NCBI RefSeq assembly: GCF_029223885.1
Contig: NZ_CP119409.1
Location: forward strand, 1,328,001 to 1,392,000
Source of the DNA: Pararhizobium gei
GTDB taxonomy: Bacteria; Pseudomonadota; Alphaproteobacteria; Rhizobiales; Rhizobiaceae
Length of the DNA: 64,000 bases
Direction of reading: 5' to 3'
Shown: positions 27,730 through 36,095 of the stretch, one piece after another
Layout: every line of letters starts with the position of its first letter
How positions within the stretch are numbered: position 1 is the stretch's first letter
Program-made: the position numbers and the translations under genes
The notes under the pieces: model-generated
Databases searched by the model: none
The model's input: only the letters and a program-made list of their open reading frames with translations
What the model was told of the DNA's origin: nothing

Positions 27730-28722
27730 CTAGAGAATGCCGATCTTCTTCAAGATCGTCCACGCTAAGCCCATCGACATCAGGATAAACAGGCCTGCGA
27801 TCAGCGTTCCGTGAATGCCATCGGCGAAGGGCAGGTTGCTGGTGTTCATTCCAAAAAAACCGGTGACCAGCGTCGGCGGCAAGAGAAAGGCCGTCATCAG
27901 CGAGAGGATATACAGGTGGCGGTTGGTCTCTGAGGAGAGCTTGCTGTCGATTTCTTCATGCAGCAACCGCGCGCGCTCCTGAAGGGCGAAGACGTCGCGA
28001 TCGACAGCTTCAAGCCTGTCCGACAGCCGTTCGGCAATATCGATGAAACCGGGCGGCACTTCGTCTTCCTCCGACGTTCCAGCCCGCCTCAAAAGCGCCA
28101 GCAGAGTGCGCAGGTGCCGATGAAGCCGCACCGCGGTCCGTCTCAAAGGGGCCAGCCGAGGCTGGTGGTTGTGGCCCGCCTCGCCATAGACATCGTCCTC
28201 GATGACGTTCAGATCTTCCGTCAGTTCCAGCACCAGACTGATCAGCGTGCGCTGAAATTCCACGACCATCATCTCGAACAGGTCGATTGGCCTTGCGCAA
28301 CGGGCGGATTTTTCCACGGCTGCCTTGACCCGGTCGATGCTGCGCAACGGGTGCAGCCGCGTGGTGATGATGATCCGGTCGGTGACGGCGAAGTGCAGCC
28401 AGCCGATGGTTTTGGTTTCCGTATCGAAAGTGCGCTCGAAATCGACCAGCGTTCCATAGACCATATCGTCCGAAACGGTCACGGCCGCCTGGGTGTCGTG
28501 GCTGGTCAGGGTCGCCAGCACACTTGGCGGCAGGTCCACTATGCGCTCGATCAGTGCCGGCGTGCGGGCATCGCTCAGCGCCAGATGCAGCCAAAGCCAG
28601 CCATCACCCTCGACAAGCGCGCCGATGGACGAGTCGGCGGCGATGCGAACGCAGTGGCTCTCTCCGGGCAGGAAGCGGTAAGCCCAGACAAGGCCCGGTA
28701 TTTCGGAAGAAATGAGGTTCAT
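27730..28722 (-). CDS. CorA-family metal transporter, ZntB-like
   Basis: A 330-residue membrane transporter of the CorA/ZntB family. A long cytoplasmic alpha/beta and coiled-coil region is followed by two C-terminal membrane helices. The first ends in the family's GMN filter motif (FFGMNTSNLPF), and the second reads TLIAGLFILMSMGLAWTILK. The long charged helix (RLSDRLEAVDRDVFALQERA) matches the stalk helix. ZntB proteins move zinc; a magnesium or other divalent role is possible. The ATG at 28722 was used; a TTG eight codons upstream has a slightly better ribosome binding site. Confidence 0.88.
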   Translation of the reverse strand: MNLISSEIPGLVWAYRFLPGESHCVRIAADSSIGALVEGDGWLWLHLALSDARTPALIERIVDLPPSVLATLTSHDTQAAVTVSDDMVYGTLVDFERTFDTETKTIGWLHFAVTDRIIITTRLHPLRSIDRVKAAVEKSARCARPIDLFEMMVVEFQRTLISLVLELTEDLNVIEDDVYGEAGHNHQPRLAPLRRTAVRLHRHLRTLLALLRRAGTSEEDEVPPGFIDIAERLSDRLEAVDRDVFALQERARLLHEEIDSKLSSETNRHLYILSLMTAFLLPPTLVTGFFGMNTSNLPFADGIHGTLIAGLFILMSMGLAWTILKKIGIL

Positions 28723-28820
28723 GGAGCCTGATCGCGGATAAGCCAAGCTTCGCCTTATGCGCGTTTCATGACAGTTTCGTTACAGTGGCATTGTCCTGCA
28801 GCAATCATCGGAACCACACG

Positions 28821-28864
28821 AATATTGACGTTTACGTAAAAATCAATATTTTTGACGTTATAAT
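28821..28864 (+). promoter_or_regulatory. Promoter and probable operator of the acyl-CoA dehydrogenase operon
   Basis: A consensus -10 box TATAAT lies at 28859-28864. Upstream, TTGACGTTTACGTAAA (28825-28840) has dyad character, and AATATTGA/TCAATATT (28821-28828 and 28843-28850) forms an outer 8-bp inverted repeat around it. This looks like the operator of a MerR-type regulator such as LiuR, which controls acyl-CoA catabolism genes. That match is from memory and tentative. Confidence 0.5.
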
Positions 28865-28916
28865 AGCGCTGCCGCCACTGGGTAGCAACGAAGTCGCGTG
28901 CAGGGGAGGAGACCAT

Positions 28917-30698
28917 ATGTACAGGGCGCCGGTCGAGGAAATTCTGTTCACACTCAAATATGTGGCCGGTCTTGGCGCAGATCTTGCCGAAGGCGTCTTC
29001 GGCGATCTGGACGAGGATCTCGTCGATGCCATTCTGGGCGAGGCTGGACGCTTCGCCACGGAGGAGGTTGCACCGCTCGCCGAAATCGGCGACCGCCAGG
29101 GTTCGACGCTTGTCGATGGTGCGGTGAGGACGCCGGACGGCTGGAGCGATCTCTACCGGAACTGGGCCGCCGGCGGCTGGAACAGCCTGACGGCGCCGGA
29201 GGAATTTGGTGGGCAGGGGCTGCCGCATATGCTGCATATCGCTGCCATGGAATTCTGGAACGCTGGCTCCATGGCCTTCGCACTGGCGCCGATGCTCACC
29301 ATGGGCGCTGTTGAAGCCCTCGAAAAGCATGGTTCCGACACGCTCAAATCCGTGTTTCTCGCGAAAATGATCTCCGGCGAATGGACCGGGACGATGAACC
29401 TCACCGAGCCGCATGCGGGCTCTGATCTCGGCGTCCTGAAAACCCGCGCGGAACGTCGGCAGGACGGCACCTACCGGATTTTCGGCCAGAAGATTTTCAT
29501 CACCTGGGGCGAGCACGACGTCACCGACAACATCGTGCATCTGGTGCTGGCCCGCCTGTCCGGCGCACCCGAAGGCACGCGCGGGATTTCGCTGTTCCTG
29601 GTGCCGAAGTTCCTCGTCAACGAGGACGGGTCGTTCGGAGCCCGCAACGACCTGTTCTGCCACTCCATCGAGCACAAGCTCGGCATCCATGGCTCGCCCA
29701 CCTGCACCATGGTCTATGGCGACGGCAGGTTTGGGAGCGAGAACGGGGCTGTCGGTTATCTCGTCGGCGAGGAGAACAGGGGGCTGAACTGCATGTTCAC
29801 GATGATGAACAATGCGCGCCTCGCCGTTGGCATCCAGGGCGTCGCCATGGCCGATGCGGCGACGCAGCACGCCCTCGCCTATGCGCGAGACCGCACCCAG
29901 GGCAAGGCGCCGGGATGGACGGGGGCCGGCATGAGCCCGATCATCGAGCACCCGGATATTGCCGGTACGCTGTTGACGATGAAGGCCCTCACCCAGGGCG
30001 CCCGCGCCATCGCCTTTGCCTGTGCGCGGGCCGTCGACCGGGCGCATGTGGCTGATGGCGAGACTGCGCGATACTGGCAGGATCGCGCGAGCCTGCTCAC
30101 CCCGATCGCCAAATCCTTCGGCACCGATACCGGCGTCGATGTCGCCTCCATGGGTATCCAGATCCATGGCGGCATGGGATATATCGAGGAGACGGGGGCC
30201 GCCCGTTATCTGCGTGACGCGCGCATCGCGCCGATCTACGAGGGCACCAACGGCATACAGGCAATCGACCTCGTGACCCGCAAGCTCCCCCTTTCGGATG
30301 GCGGTCATGTGCGCGGCCTCATCGCCGAATTGAAGGATGTCGCCGATGAGGTGAAATCGTCGAACCTGGAAGAGTTCGGTGACACCGCAGGGTGGCTGAA
30401 ACGGTCCATCGGCGATCTCGAACAGACGACCGAATGGCTGCTCGCGCGCCTGTCGGAAAAGAACACTGCCGAAGCCCTTGCCGGTGCGACGGCCTATCAA
30501 AAACTGTTCGGACTGACCTTGACCGGTATTTACCTCGCCAGGGGTGGACTGGCGGACGCCGGTGATGGCCGCAGGGCCATGCGGATCGCGCTTGCCCGCT
30601 ATGCTGCGGAAAATCTGCTGGCCGAAACCGCCGCCTTGAAAAACAGGATAATCGGCGGTGCGGCAAGTCTCGCTGCCGCGCGCATCGCACTGGCCTGA
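28917..30698 (+). CDS. Acyl-CoA dehydrogenase, long form
   Basis: A 593-residue flavoprotein of the long acyl-CoA dehydrogenase group that carries an extra C-terminal domain. Landmarks are EEFGGQGLP, the FAD/substrate motif GTMNLTEPHAGSDLGVLKT, KIFITWGEHD, EHKLGIHGSPTC, IQIHGGMGYIEETG and the catalytic-loop region IAPIYEGTNGIQAIDL. Members of this length class include 3-methylthiopropionyl-CoA dehydrogenase DmdC as well as fatty acyl-CoA dehydrogenases, so the substrate is open. The ATG at 28917 has a GGGGAGGA ribosome binding site. The crotonase gene follows after 26 bases in the same operon. Confidence 0.92.
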   Translation: MYRAPVEEILFTLKYVAGLGADLAEGVFGDLDEDLVDAILGEAGRFATEEVAPLAEIGDRQGSTLVDGAVRTPDGWSDLYRNWAAGGWNSLTAPEEFGGQGLPHMLHIAAMEFWNAGSMAFALAPMLTMGAVEALEKHGSDTLKSVFLAKMISGEWTGTMNLTEPHAGSDLGVLKTRAERRQDGTYRIFGQKIFITWGEHDVTDNIVHLVLARLSGAPEGTRGISLFLVPKFLVNEDGSFGARNDLFCHSIEHKLGIHGSPTCTMVYGDGRFGSENGAVGYLVGEENRGLNCMFTMMNNARLAVGIQGVAMADAATQHALAYARDRTQGKAPGWTGAGMSPIIEHPDIAGTLLTMKALTQGARAIAFACARAVDRAHVADGETARYWQDRASLLTPIAKSFGTDTGVDVASMGIQIHGGMGYIEETGAARYLRDARIAPIYEGTNGIQAIDLVTRKLPLSDGGHVRGLIAELKDVADEVKSSNLEEFGDTAGWLKRSIGDLEQTTEWLLARLSEKNTAEALAGATAYQKLFGLTLTGIYLARGGLADAGDGRRAMRIALARYAAENLLAETAALKNRIIGGAASLAAARIALA

Positions 30699-30724
30699 TT
30701 TGCCGCCCGAAAACGGAGACCATC

Positions 30725-31477
30725 ATGACCGACGACGTCCTCATCCAGCGCCCGGACGCTTATCCCGGCGTTCAGGTCATCCGCTTCAACCGGCCGGCCA
30801 AGAAGAATGCCATCACCCGGGCCATGTATGCCAAGATGGCCGGCGCGCTGACGATTGCCGGCACGGACGACACTGTGCGGGCGATCGCCTTTCTCGGGAC
30901 GGACGGCTGTTTCTCCGCAGGCAACGACATGAATGACTTCATGGCCTTTGCCATGGGCGGAACCATGGGTGGGGAGGTCATCGCCTTCCTGCGGGCCTTG
31001 GCCGCGTCTGCAAAGCCGATCGTCTCCGGCGTCGATGGGCTGGCGATCGGCATCGGCACGACCATTCATCTCCACTGCGATATGACGATCGCGTCGCCGC
31101 GCTCGCTGTTCAGGACGCCGTTCGTCGATCTGGCGCTCGTGCCCGAGGCCGCATCCAGCCTGATCGTGCCGCGCTTCGCCGGTCACCAGCGGGCCTTCGC
31201 GCTCCTGGCCGCAGGGGAGCCTTTCACGGCCGAACAGGCACTCGCAGCAGGGCTGATCTGGAAAATCACCGAAGCCGATGCGATTGAAACCGGGGTTTTG
31301 ACGCTTGCGGCGGGGCTTGCGGCAAAGCCGCCGGAAGCGCTCCGCATCGCCCGCAGCCTGATTCGCGGCGACCGCGCCGACGTGCTGGCGCGGATCGACG
31401 AAGAAGCCGGACATTTTGCGGCGCAATTGAAAAGCGCGGAAGCCCGCGCGGCCTTCGAGGCTTTCATGCGCCGCTGA
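30725..31477 (+). CDS. Enoyl-CoA hydratase/isomerase family protein
   Basis: A 250-residue crotonase-fold protein. It shows FNRPAKKNAITRAMYAKM, the oxyanion-hole region CFSAGNDMNDF, GVDGLAIGIGTTIHLHCDM and LALVPEAASSLIVPRFAGH. Only one of the two acidic residues expected in a classical hydratase is obvious (in VPEAAS), which is more like the isomerase or PaaG branch. It is co-transcribed with the acyl-CoA dehydrogenase, so it likely acts on the enoyl-CoA product. A GGAG ribosome binding site precedes the ATG. The stop is followed closely by the leader of the esterase gene. Confidence 0.9.
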   Translation: MTDDVLIQRPDAYPGVQVIRFNRPAKKNAITRAMYAKMAGALTIAGTDDTVRAIAFLGTDGCFSAGNDMNDFMAFAMGGTMGGEVIAFLRALAASAKPIVSGVDGLAIGIGTTIHLHCDMTIASPRSLFRTPFVDLALVPEAASSLIVPRFAGHQRAFALLAAGEPFTAEQALAAGLIWKITEADAIETGVLTLAAGLAAKPPEALRIARSLIRGDRADVLARIDEEAGHFAAQLKSAEARAAFEAFMRR

Positions 31478-31611
31478 TGGGTACATCCCTGAACTCTCGA
31501 TTCATTGTGCCATCCCACCTTGCCGGATCGAGGATAAGGCCCATATTGCAAGATGTTGTCGTGGAGGAAATTCGGCGCTGGAGGCATGCCGTCCAAACCA
31601 GGGATTCGTCC

Positions 31612-32682
31612 ATGCCGTCGCGTTTCAAATTTTCCCTTTCCGATATGCTCAGGCAGCACCGGCGCTGGGAAAAAAACATTGCCAAAGCCGTCAAGGTTAC
31701 GCGCAAGGCTCTTGGTTCCGCCTCTCCCGCGTCCCTGGCAGTCAAGCCCGTGTCCAGCGCGCGACTGGAAGAGGTCACCAGCTTCGGCAGCAATCCGGGC
31801 CGCCTGCGCATGCTGCGCTATGTCCCGCCAAAACTGCCGAGGAAATCACCGCTGGTTGTGGTGTTGCACGGGTGTCAGCAGACGGCCGAGGCCTACGACC
31901 GGGGAAGCGGCTGGTCCACGCTGGCGCGCGAGCGCGGTTTTGCGGTGGTCTATGCGGAGCAGACCCGCTCCAACAATTCCAATCTGTGTTTCAATTGGTT
32001 CCGGCCGAGCAACGTCGCGCGGGATCGGGGCGAGGTCATGTCCATCCGCCAGATGATCGCCAAGATGGCGGCCGCCCACGGCATCGACCGCAAGCGTGTC
32101 TTCGTGACCGGCCTGTCGGCGGGTGGTGCCATGGCGGCGGCGATGCTGGCGGCCTATCCGGATCTTTTTCGCGCCGGCGGCATCATCGCCGGATTGCCCT
32201 ATGGCGCGGCGCGCGATGTCCAGCGGGCGCTATCGGCCATGAAGACGGCGCCCGAGCGTTCGGCAGCGGAATGGGGCGATCTCGTGCGCGCCGCGGCGCC
32301 GGCAAGCCGTAAATTTCCGGCGGTGTCGATCTGGCACGGGACGCATGACCAGACGGTCGACTTGTCCAACGCCGAAGCCCTTGTGGCGCAATGGCTTGAT
32401 GTCCACGGCCTTGATGCCGGCGCCGTCACTCAGAGCGAGGTGGAAGGACATGTCCGCAAGGTCTGGAAGGACAAGGCGGGAAACGCCGCCGTCGAGCTTT
32501 ACTTGATCAATGGCATGGGGCATGGCACGCCCCTGAAGCCGCGCTCCGCCCTGCGGCCACGCGCCGACACCGCCGGCCCCTTCATGCTGGATGCCGGCAT
32601 ATCCTCATCCATGCATTTGGCGACGGCCTGGGGATTGAAGAAACCGGCCATGCTGTCCGTGATGAAACAGGCGGCTGAATAA
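31612..32682 (+). CDS. PHB depolymerase family esterase
   Basis: A 356-residue alpha/beta-hydrolase of the PHB-depolymerase/esterase group. The nucleophile box is GLSAGG (in VFVTGLSAGGAMAAAM), the oxyanion region is VVLHGCQQTAEAYD, an Asp is likely in HGTHDQTVDLSNA, and the catalytic His in NGMGHGTPL. There is no clear signal peptide, so it may be cytoplasmic and act on intracellular polyester or a small ester. I preferred the ATG at 31612, after an AGGGA sequence, to the one at 31477, which overlaps the crotonase stop. Confidence 0.86.
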   Translation: MPSRFKFSLSDMLRQHRRWEKNIAKAVKVTRKALGSASPASLAVKPVSSARLEEVTSFGSNPGRLRMLRYVPPKLPRKSPLVVVLHGCQQTAEAYDRGSGWSTLARERGFAVVYAEQTRSNNSNLCFNWFRPSNVARDRGEVMSIRQMIAKMAAAHGIDRKRVFVTGLSAGGAMAAAMLAAYPDLFRAGGIIAGLPYGAARDVQRALSAMKTAPERSAAEWGDLVRAAAPASRKFPAVSIWHGTHDQTVDLSNAEALVAQWLDVHGLDAGAVTQSEVEGHVRKVWKDKAGNAAVELYLINGMGHGTPLKPRSALRPRADTAGPFMLDAGISSSMHLATAWGLKKPAMLSVMKQAAE

Positions 32683-32722
32683 GGACTGTTGTGGCTGCGC
32701 GCATCGTGGATCGTTTGCGCGT

Positions 32723-33973
32723 TTATTTCTCCAGCGTCGCGACTGTTTCGACATGGGACGACCAGAGGAACTGGTCGATGGGGGTCACACTGGTGATGCG
32801 ATATCCGGCATCGACGAGGATGCGCAGGTCCCGGGCCAGCGTCACCGGATTGCAGGAGACGGCAACGACTTTCTTTACGCCGCTGCGGGCGATTTCCTTT
32901 GCCTGTGCTTCGGCGCCCGCGCGCGGCGGATCGAAGACCACGGCGTCGTAGAACTTCAGCTCCGAGGCCATCATCGGCCTGCGGAAGAGGTCGCGCTTCT
33001 CCACCGTGACCGGCTTTAGGCCCTGCGTGTTGCGGGCTGCAAAATCCAGCGCCCTCAACGCCCTGTCGTCGCCTTCCACAGCGTGGACACGCGCCTTTCT
33101 GGCGATCCTGAGAGAAAACGTGCCCGAACCGGCAAACAGGTCGGCGACGCGCTTGGCCTTGCCAAGATGCGCCGTGACCAGATCCCCCATTCGGTCCTCG
33201 GCGGGCTTTGTCGCCTGGGTGAAGCCGCCGGGGGGCGGCGAGACCGGCACGCCGCCGAACTCGATCATCGGCTTCATCGGTTCGACCAGAATTTCGCCGT
33301 TGAGGCTGAGCCGGGCGATGCTGCGCTGCGCAAGCACCGTCTCGACGGCCATGCGCCGCTGCCGGTCGTCCATGGCCTTGGTGCCCTCGAAAGCGAGATC
33401 GAGGCCAGAAAGCGTTTCCAGCACGGTGACGCGGAACGGCTCGGCATTGACGGCCATGGCGTTGGCGACAGTGCGGATGGTTGCAAGCCGCGAGACGATG
33501 CCCGGGCTTGCGATGGGACATTCCGAGATGGCGACGATATGGTGGCTTTCCGCCTGGCTATAGCCGAGCAGCAGCTCTTTCTCCGTGCGTCGGGCCGTAA
33601 ACACCGTCCGACGGCGTTCACCGGGAAAGGCGGGGACAAGTTCCGCGACGTCCGCTGCCAGTGCCTTGGATTTCAACGCATCCACCACGAGCTGCCGCTT
33701 GAAGCTGATGTAAAGGCTATCGCTGGCATGCTGGAGGCTGCAGCCGCCGCAGGCGCCGTTTTCGCCGTCCGGCCCGAAATGCCGGCATTTGGGCGCGACC
33801 CGGTCCGGCGAGAGATCGGACATGGACATGACGGTGCCCCTGTCCTTGTTGACGGCGAGCGCCACGGTTTCGCCGGGCAGTGTGAAGGACACATAAACCG
33901 GGCCAAAAGGTCCACGGGCGACGCCGTCGCCGGATTGCCCCAGTTTCTCGATGGTCAGCGTTTCCATGCTCAT
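32723..33973 (-). CDS. 23S rRNA (uracil-5-)-methyltransferase, RlmD/TrmA family
   Basis: A 416-residue class I SAM methyltransferase of the TrmA/RumA family, which makes 5-methyluridine in RNA. The [4Fe-4S] cluster cysteines appear in CRHFGPDGENGACGGCSLQH. The SAM-binding motif is VADLFAGSGTFSL, the substrate motif VFDPPRAGAE, and the catalytic cysteine is in VSCNPVTLARDL. A short TRAM-like N-terminal domain precedes the cluster. The ATG at 33973 overlaps the tlyA stop as ATGA, so the pair is translationally coupled. Whether the target is U1939 of 23S rRNA or another uridine is not decided by sequence alone. Confidence 0.92.
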   Translation of the reverse strand: MSMETLTIEKLGQSGDGVARGPFGPVYVSFTLPGETVALAVNKDRGTVMSMSDLSPDRVAPKCRHFGPDGENGACGGCSLQHASDSLYISFKRQLVVDALKSKALAADVAELVPAFPGERRRTVFTARRTEKELLLGYSQAESHHIVAISECPIASPGIVSRLATIRTVANAMAVNAEPFRVTVLETLSGLDLAFEGTKAMDDRQRRMAVETVLAQRSIARLSLNGEILVEPMKPMIEFGGVPVSPPPGGFTQATKPAEDRMGDLVTAHLGKAKRVADLFAGSGTFSLRIARKARVHAVEGDDRALRALDFAARNTQGLKPVTVEKRDLFRRPMMASELKFYDAVVFDPPRAGAEAQAKEIARSGVKKVVAVSCNPVTLARDLRILVDAGYRITSVTPIDQFLWSSHVETVATLEK

Positions 33974-34761
33974 ACGTCGTCTTCTTCCAAGAGCGCACCG
34001 TCGTCCGCGGGCTTGCGTCCTGCCAGCAGATACTCCTCGTTGCCGTCGCCGCCATGGATCGGCGAGGGGATGAGGCCGAGGCTTTCCCAGCCCATCTCTT
34101 CCACCAGCCAGCGCTCCAGCTCGGCCGCAACCTGCGGCGCGCTGTCCGGATCCTTGAGCAGGCCGGCCTTGCTGACGGCCTCGCGGCCTGCCTCGAATTG
34201 CGGCTTGACCAGAAGAATGCAATGGGCGCCGGGCTCCGCCAGGTCGAGCGCCGGGGGCAGGGCGAGCTTCAGCGAGATGAAGGAGACGTCGGAGACGACG
34301 AAGCCGATCGAGCGCCCGTCGAGTGTGTCTTCATCCAGAACCCGGGCGTTGAGACCCTCTATATTGGTCACGCGGGGATCGGCGGCCAGACGCGGGTGGA
34401 ACTGCCCGTGACCGACATCGATGGAAATCACATGGGCCGCGTTGTGGTGAAGCAGGACTTCGGTGAAGCCGCCCGTGGAGGCGCCGATGTCGAGACAGTC
34501 GAGCCCTTCGGGGGACAGCTTGAAATGCTCAAGCCCGGCCTTCAGCTTGAGGGCGGCGCGCGAGACATAGGGCTGCACCGGATCGTCGATGGCGATTGCT
34601 GCATCTTCCGGAAAGGTGGCGCTCGGCTTGACGACGACGCGGCCGTTGACGGTGACGGTGCCGCGCTGGATCGCGTCGCGGGCACGGGAGCGGCTGGCGA
34701 CAAGCCCCATGTTCAACAGCAGCTGATCGAGGCGGACGGATGTTTTCGGTTCGTTGGACAT
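33970..34761 (-). CDS. tlyA: TlyA family rRNA 2'-O-methyltransferase
   Basis: A 263-residue TlyA-type protein, often labelled hemolysin. It has an N-terminal S4 RNA-binding domain (RLDQLLLNMGLVASRSRARD, residues 10-70) and an FtsJ/RrmJ-like methyltransferase domain (CLDIGASTGGFTEVLLHH, VSDVSFISLKLALPP, LVKPQFEAGRE). In mycobacteria TlyA methylates cytidines of 16S and 23S rRNA and sets capreomycin sensitivity; many alphaproteobacteria have the same gene next to dxs. It is first in an operon with the RlmD gene. In this genome an opposite-strand opgC separates it from dxs. Confidence 0.92.
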   Translation of the reverse strand: MSNEPKTSVRLDQLLLNMGLVASRSRARDAIQRGTVTVNGRVVVKPSATFPEDAAIAIDDPVQPYVSRAALKLKAGLEHFKLSPEGLDCLDIGASTGGFTEVLLHHNAAHVISIDVGHGQFHPRLAADPRVTNIEGLNARVLDEDTLDGRSIGFVVSDVSFISLKLALPPALDLAEPGAHCILLVKPQFEAGREAVSKAGLLKDPDSAPQVAAELERWLVEEMGWESLGLIPSPIHGGDGNEEYLLAGRKPADDGALLEEDDV

Positions 34762-34969
34762 GAGGTTTCATGGCGTGTCGCAGCCGGGATGGCAAGCCGT
34801 GCCGGTTTCGCGGGGTCAAATAAATGTCGAATGACGAGCGACCGGGAAATCCCGAAACGACACGGTTATTGACGAATCGCTAAAACTGAAGCGGAAGCGC
34901 AAACGGATTTCTAAGCTTTATCCGTTAAGACCCGATTGGCGTCCGCGATGAAGCGGTTCGGAGGGGTCG

Positions 34970-36079
34970 ATGGGCATAGGCCGGGAAAACAGGATCGACC
35001 TCCTCAGAGGTTTGTCGCTTCTGCTGATCTTCATCGGTCATGCGGAATTCACCTTCTCGGCCGTCTTCCAGAATGCTCGTGGCTTTTCGGATGCGTCGGA
35101 AACCTTCGTGCTCCTCGCCGGCCTGTCATCCGCGCTGGCCTATTACCGTCCCGGCGCCGGCCTCCAGCTGGAGCGACCGTGGCGTCGGGCCTTCAGGCTC
35201 TATCTGGTCCATCTTCTCCTGTTCGGTGTCATGGTTTCGCTGTCTGCCTGGCTGCTGTTGATGTTTGGAGATCAGCTGCGCTCCCTCGACATCGCGGTTT
35301 TCTGGACTGCCCCGGGCGAGCATGCGGTCGAGGCGATCTTTCTGGCCTACATGCCGGGCAATCTCGATATATTGCCGATGTATGTGGTCCTGCTCGTGCT
35401 GGCGCCCTTCATCTTCGTCCTTCACGACCGCTCGAAAATGCTGCTCGCTTGCCTATCGGTCCTACTGTGGCTGGCTGCCGGGCTCGGCCATCTGAACCTC
35501 CCGAACCTCGCTCTTCAGCCGCCACACTGGTATTTCGATCCCTTGTCGTGGCAACTGATCTTCACGATTGGCGTCGTGCTCGGCATCCGCCTGAAAAGCG
35601 GCAATCCGATCCTCGGCTACCATCGTGCGGTGTTCGGGCTGGCCGCCGTCTTTGCAATCCTGGCGATTCCCGCAAACATCGTCGTACATTTCGAGCTTGC
35701 CGACCTGCCGTTTTCGAACCTCCTGCATCAGTTCGTATCGAAAACCAACGAGGGACCGCTGCGGATCATCAATGCCCTTGCGATCCTCTACCTCGCCTGG
35801 AACATCCAGGCCGTGAAGCGGGCCGCCGACAGCCCGGTCTTTGCAATGCTGGTTGCAGCCGGCCGTCACAGCCTGCCGGTGTTTTCAGCCGGCGTGCTTT
35901 TGTCCTGCGGCTCCATGGTTATGATGAGACTGAATCCGGACATGCCGGTCGCCGTACAAATGCTGGTTCTGATTGCAGGATGCGCGCTGCAGCTCGGCCT
36001 CGGCCGTATGCTGGAAAAAAGACGGCAGACCCGCAGACCACCGGCCCGTCCCGAGGCCGTGGCCAATCCCACAGCCTGA
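34970..36079 (+). CDS. opgC: OpgC family membrane acyltransferase-like protein
   Basis: A 369-residue polytopic membrane protein with about ten hydrophobic segments and the start RIDLLRGLSLLLIFIGHAEF, which is diagnostic of OpgC. In Rhodobacter OpgC succinylates osmoregulated periplasmic glucans, and related proteins add other groups to cyclic glucans in rhizobia. The motif SDASETFVLLAGLSSALAYY is also typical. The ATG at 34970 follows a GGAGGGG ribosome binding site. A second long open frame overlaps it in another phase and is a shadow. It lies in the opposite direction between tlyA and dxs. Confidence 0.9.
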   Translation: MGIGRENRIDLLRGLSLLLIFIGHAEFTFSAVFQNARGFSDASETFVLLAGLSSALAYYRPGAGLQLERPWRRAFRLYLVHLLLFGVMVSLSAWLLLMFGDQLRSLDIAVFWTAPGEHAVEAIFLAYMPGNLDILPMYVVLLVLAPFIFVLHDRSKMLLACLSVLLWLAAGLGHLNLPNLALQPPHWYFDPLSWQLIFTIGVVLGIRLKSGNPILGYHRAVFGLAAVFAILAIPANIVVHFELADLPFSNLLHQFVSKTNEGPLRIINALAILYLAWNIQAVKRAADSPVFAMLVAAGRHSLPVFSAGVLLSCGSMVMMRLNPDMPVAVQMLVLIAGCALQLGLGRMLEKRRQTRRPPARPEAVANPTA

Positions 36080-36095
36080 AAGGCACCGGTAGGCG

